From Muribaculaceae bacterium Isolate-037 (Harlan) (GTDB lineage: Bacteria > Bacteroidota > Bacteroidia > Bacteroidales > Muribaculaceae), in the NCBI GenBank assembly GCA_003762615.1, contig RIAZ01000027.1, positions 1 to 64,000 of the forward strand: 64,000 nt of DNA, read 5' to 3'. Below are positions 61,138 through 64,000 of this stretch, one piece after another. Under the pieces are notes generated by a model. It ran no database searches, had not been told where the DNA came from, and saw only the letters and a program-made list of their open reading frames with translations. Numbering within the stretch: the first letter of the stretch is position 1; the number at the start of each line of letters is the position of its first letter. The position numbers were made by a program, and so were the translations under genes.

Positions 61138-62124
61138 ATGGGAAATTCAGCAGCGGCAAACAGACAACCGGAGCGCGACAGGTGGATAATCCGCCTGCCG
61201 CGCTTGTCGGTGGCTGACGGGTGGCGATTCGTAATGTCGTGTGCCATCTTCCTGACCTGTTCCTGCGGAGGAGAGAAGCCTGCCGATGATAGCGGAGATG
61301 TGTTGCTCTCGATGGGGAGCAAGATCTTGACGCTGCATGAGGTGGAGGATAAGATTCCTGTGGGTATTGATCCTGCTGACAGCGTCGCGCTTTTCCGCGA
61401 GATAATAGGCAACTGGGTGACTACCGCTGTGATCTCTGAATTTGCCGAGAGCAAACTTCCCGATATGGAGGAGATAGACCGTAGGGTGGAGGATTATCGT
61501 AACCGTCTTATCGTGACGGAGTATCTCCGGCGTATGAAGGAGAGCCGCCAGCCTAAGATCAGCCAGGACTCAATACGGGAATATTATGACATCCATCGGA
61601 ATGAATTACTCACAGAATCTCCCCTCGTGAAGGGGATATATATAAAGGTGCCGTCGTCGATTAAGGGTATCGATGAGATCCGTCAGCTTGTCTTCAGCGG
61701 CACGGAAGAGGATATTGACCGGCTGGAAAATGATTGGATGGAGGCTGCGCTCCAGTATGATTATTTCGGCAATAAATGGATCGACTGGCAGGTGCTTGCC
61801 GACCAGATTCCATATCGTTTTCATTCACCGGATTCATTCCTTGAATCCTCACGCAATTTCGAGACCACTAACAATGGCTCAACCTATATATTCCATATCA
61901 GCGAATATCTCCCTTCCGGAAGCGTGCAGCCCTACGAGTTTGCCGCCGCAGCCATTACCGAGGTGCTTGAACAATCGAAGATCAGCACCTACGAGAAGGC
62001 GTTGGTGTCGTCGCTCGTGAAAAAGGCGGTTAAGGACGGACGTCTCGTGCCCGGGGCGTATGATCCCCTGCGTCACACGTTGGTGCGCCGGAAGACTCTT
62101 ACGAAAAATAACGAAACTAAATAA
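61138..62124 (+). CDS. SurA-like lipoprotein without recognisable rotamase domain
   Basis: The 328-residue protein follows the first isomerase by five bases. Its N-terminus has an unusually long basic region before FVMSCAIFLTCSCGG, a lipobox LTCSC, so it is likely a lipoprotein. The body is helical with KILTLHEVEDKIPVGIDPAD, EYLRRMKESRQPKISQDSI and IREYYDIHRNELLTE, the helical pattern of SurA N-terminal domains. A parvulin core is not evident. It corresponds to the middle gene of the surA-like triplet in Bacteroidales. An alternative start is the internal Met at residue 33 (nt 61234). It overlaps the next gene by TAATG. Confidence 0.75.
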   Translation: MGNSAAANRQPERDRWIIRLPRLSVADGWRFVMSCAIFLTCSCGGEKPADDSGDVLLSMGSKILTLHEVEDKIPVGIDPADSVALFREIIGNWVTTAVISEFAESKLPDMEEIDRRVEDYRNRLIVTEYLRRMKESRQPKISQDSIREYYDIHRNELLTESPLVKGIYIKVPSSIKGIDEIRQLVFSGTEEDIDRLENDWMEAALQYDYFGNKWIDWQVLADQIPYRFHSPDSFLESSRNFETTNNGSTYIFHISEYLPSGSVQPYEFAAAAITEVLEQSKISTYEKALVSSLVKKAVKDGRLVPGAYDPLRHTLVRRKTLTKNNETK

Positions 62125-63500
62125 TGAAGAAAAACAGACTTATACTGCCGGCTATGGCGGCGGGGCTTTGCCTGACGGCTTTTTATGGTTTTGCCAGCAA
62201 GCCGGGTAAAAATATTATTGATGAAGTGGTGTGGGTGGTAGGCGATGAGGCTATATTCCGCTCCGACGTGGAGGAGATGTATCAGGATATGCGCAATCAG
62301 GGTGCCGTCATCAGCGGCGACCCGTATTGTGTAATTCCCGAGCAGATCGCCGTGGAGAAACTGTATCTGCATCAGGCGAAGATCGACACCATCGAGGTGC
62401 AGGAATCAATGGTGAGGTCGCAGGTGGATCAGCAGATCAACTTCATGATAAATCAGCTTGGCTCTAAGGAGAAGGTAGAGGAATATTTCCGCAAATCACT
62501 CCCTGCGATCAAGGAGCAGTATATGGAGCACATGCGCAATGGAGCTATCATAAATGAGGTGCAGAAGAATCTGACGAAAGACGTGACGACTACTCCGAAT
62601 GAGGTGAGAAAATATTTCGATGCACTTCCCAAGGATAGTGTGCCTTACGTGCCGATGAAGGTGGAGGTGCAGATCATCACCATCAATCCCAACATACCGC
62701 GTCAGGAGATTGACGACGTTAAGGCGCGTCTTCGCGATTATGCTGATAGGGTCAACCGTGGCGATGCCGATTTTTCCACATTGGCGATCATGTATAGTCA
62801 GGACCGTGCCAGCTCGATGCAGGGTGGCGAGCTTGGCTTCATGTCGAGAAGCACGCTCGTGCCTGAGTTTGCCAACGTTGCGTTTAATCTGAGCGATCCG
62901 AAAAAGGTGTCGAGAATTGTGGAGACTGAGTTTGGCTATCATATCATCCAGCTGATAGAGAAGAGGGGTGAGCAGGTCAACGTGCGCCATATTCTGCTGC
63001 AGCCTAAGGTTAGTCCACAGGATCTGACCGATGCCACAAACCGTCTTGACTCCATCCGCAAGGAGATTGTGGGCGGTGCGTTTAAATTTGGCGATGCGGC
63101 GGCAGTCATCTCTCAGGATAAGGACACCCGCAACAACCAGGGCATCATGATTAACCAGAATGACCGCAGCAGCCGCTTCGAGATGCAGGATCTTCCGGCA
63201 GAGGTGGCACGCAGAATCGAGAAGATGTCGCCCGGCGATGTCAGTGAGGCATTCGTGATGGTCAATGATAAGAACAAGGAAGTCGGCGCGATTGTGAAGC
63301 TGACCAACAGAATCCCGGGACACAGGGCAAACCTTTCTGACGATTTCAACCTTATAAAGAAGATGTATGAGAGCCATAAGCGTCAGCAGATTCTCACCGA
63401 GTGGCTTGAGAAGAAGATAAAAGACACTTACGTGCGCATCGAGGATGGTTGGGACGGTTGCGACTTCCGCTACAAGGGATGGGTGAAGGATGCTAACTGA
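62124..63500 (+). CDS. SurA-like peptidyl-prolyl isomerase
   Basis: The 458-residue periplasmic chaperone has a signal peptide (LILPAMAAGLCLTAFYGFA) and the SurA N-terminal motif IDEVVWVVGDEAIFRSDVEE. Two parvulin domains follow: VQIITINPNIPRQEIDDVKA to GGELGFMSRSTLVPEFANVA, and VRHILLQPKVSPQDLTDATN to a less conserved second half. It escorts outer-membrane proteins across the periplasm. The start codon overlaps the preceding stop (TAATG), so translation is coupled. It is followed 88 bp later by the OstA-like gene. Confidence 0.93.
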   Translation: MKKNRLILPAMAAGLCLTAFYGFASKPGKNIIDEVVWVVGDEAIFRSDVEEMYQDMRNQGAVISGDPYCVIPEQIAVEKLYLHQAKIDTIEVQESMVRSQVDQQINFMINQLGSKEKVEEYFRKSLPAIKEQYMEHMRNGAIINEVQKNLTKDVTTTPNEVRKYFDALPKDSVPYVPMKVEVQIITINPNIPRQEIDDVKARLRDYADRVNRGDADFSTLAIMYSQDRASSMQGGELGFMSRSTLVPEFANVAFNLSDPKKVSRIVETEFGYHIIQLIEKRGEQVNVRHILLQPKVSPQDLTDATNRLDSIRKEIVGGAFKFGDAAAVISQDKDTRNNQGIMINQNDRSSRFEMQDLPAEVARRIEKMSPGDVSEAFVMVNDKNKEVGAIVKLTNRIPGHRANLSDDFNLIKKMYESHKRQQILTEWLEKKIKDTYVRIEDGWDGCDFRYKGWVKDAN

Positions 63501-63588
63501 CGGCTCTGTCCGGGGCGCACTCCCGCTCCGGACAGAACCGAAATCGGCTGACATGCAGATGTCAGGAAATAATGTTCTGAAATTTTAA

Positions 63589-64000
63589 ATGTTGAAACCG
63601 AAGAATCCATATTATGACAGGCGCATCGTCAGTATCTGTGTCGGTGTGGTGGCTGCATGTTTTGCCGTCAATGTCGGCATGAAGGCGTATGCTCAGGATG
63701 TCAAGAGAAAGGAGGCGAAGCAGAAGGAGGAGACATACACACGTCCGAAACCTACCCGCCCCATAAGGCCGCAGATACCGGGCGTCAACCGCTATCAGCA
63801 GGATAAGATCTTCCTTGAATATGCCGACTCTCTATATAAGGTGGAATCGTGGCGCGATACGGTGGAACGCCAGATTCTGAAAGGTAACGTTAAGTTCCGT
63901 CAGGCTGGAATGTGGATGTATTGCGATTCGGCATACTATTATCCGGAACTTAACTCTCTGGATGCCTTCGGCAATGTAAAGATGGAGCAGGGAGATACGC
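63589..64000 (+). CDS. OstA/LptA-like protein, 5' part (runs off the window)
   Basis: The open frame from the ATG at 63589 gives 137 residues before the window ends. It has a signal-anchor (SICVGVVAACFAVNVGMKAYA), a Lys/Pro-rich linker (KQKEETYTRPKPTRPIRP), then ILKGNVKFRQAGMWMYCDSA and LDAFGNVKMEQGD, the repeated beta-jellyroll pattern of OstA-like lipopolysaccharide transport proteins (OstA_2). Its position after the SurA-like genes is the conserved Bacteroidales order. It probably takes part in carrying lipopolysaccharide across the periplasm. Confidence 0.85.
   Translation, partial: MLKPKNPYYDRRIVSICVGVVAACFAVNVGMKAYAQDVKRKEAKQKEETYTRPKPTRPIRPQIPGVNRYQQDKIFLEYADSLYKVESWRDTVERQILKGNVKFRQAGMWMYCDSAYYYPELNSLDAFGNVKMEQGDT

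Noticed and set aside
62496..63554. Minus-strand ORF of 352 codons
   Set aside because: Fully antisense to the SurA-like gene; His-rich composition is typical of a shadow frame.

Overview
The window comes from a Bacteroidales genome, probably an intestinal member of the Muribaculaceae/Porphyromonadaceae side of the order (family placement is inference). Support: large TonB-type beta-barrel proteins, an L31 type B ribosomal protein, DUF5063 and DUF3943 proteins, a diaminopimelate dehydrogenase, an M48/GH84/SurA-OstA complement typical of the order, and at least five promoters with the Bacteroidetes pattern TTTG - 19/20 bp - TAnnTTTG. I recognised no rRNA or tRNA gene and no CRISPR array.

Layout. 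(1) 1-9.4 kb is a decaying, AT-rich accessory region: a frameshifted methyltransferase-motif gene, a UvrD-like helicase with an in-frame amber codon, an unknown gene fused to a DUF1848 remnant and split by an intact 896-bp IS5-type element, a GNAT toxin/antitoxin pair, a broken second copy of that pair fused to a truncated receptor, an Rhs scrap, and a Schlafen/RecG-like regulator with an internal deletion and an 11-bp repeat frameshift. (2) 9.4-13.2 kb: an intact outer-membrane beta-barrel receptor and a TPR lipoprotein regulator. (3) 13.4-24.8 kb: two ATPase-nuclease genes, ruvX, a GH84 N-acetylglucosaminidase, a NERD protein, an RluA pseudouridine synthase, thiC with a TPP riboswitch and attenuator, and two unknown proteins. 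(4) 25.0-29.1 kb: what I read as a ribosomally synthesised, radical-SAM-modified peptide (RiPP) locus: two tandem 37-codon precursor genes with a GCWxHCC core, a radical SAM-SPASM maturase, two paralogous 47-residue peptides, a 49-residue zinc ribbon protein and an 89-residue partner. A 1.1-kb IS630-type element has inserted into the last codons of the maturase and separates it from its presumed substrates. (5) 29.5-30 kb: a nucleotidyltransferase with the internally deleted remnant of its HEPN partner. (6) 30.1-64 kb: mostly core genes: rpmE2, two transporters, ddh, mgtC-like, ettA, def, PBP1A, M48 protease, a hemerythrin/LuxR pair, flavin reductase, a thioredoxin-fold protein, DUF3943, phosphoglucomutase, yicC-gmk-nadD-DUF5063-M18 peptidase, tig, clpP-clpX, recQ, and three parvulin-type chaperones followed by an OstA-like gene that runs off the window.

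How genes work together. The last block (59.2-64 kb) is an outer-membrane biogenesis operon. yicC-gmk-nadD overlap by start/stop codons and are translationally coupled. clpP and clpX form one protease. The RiPP locus is the most novel part: precursor duplication, a dedicated maturase and conserved small proteins point to a modified Cys/Trp/His peptide whose chemistry I cannot assign from sequence. A family of short dispersed palindromic repeats containing CACGGAG/CTCCGTG cores sits in several intergenic gaps.
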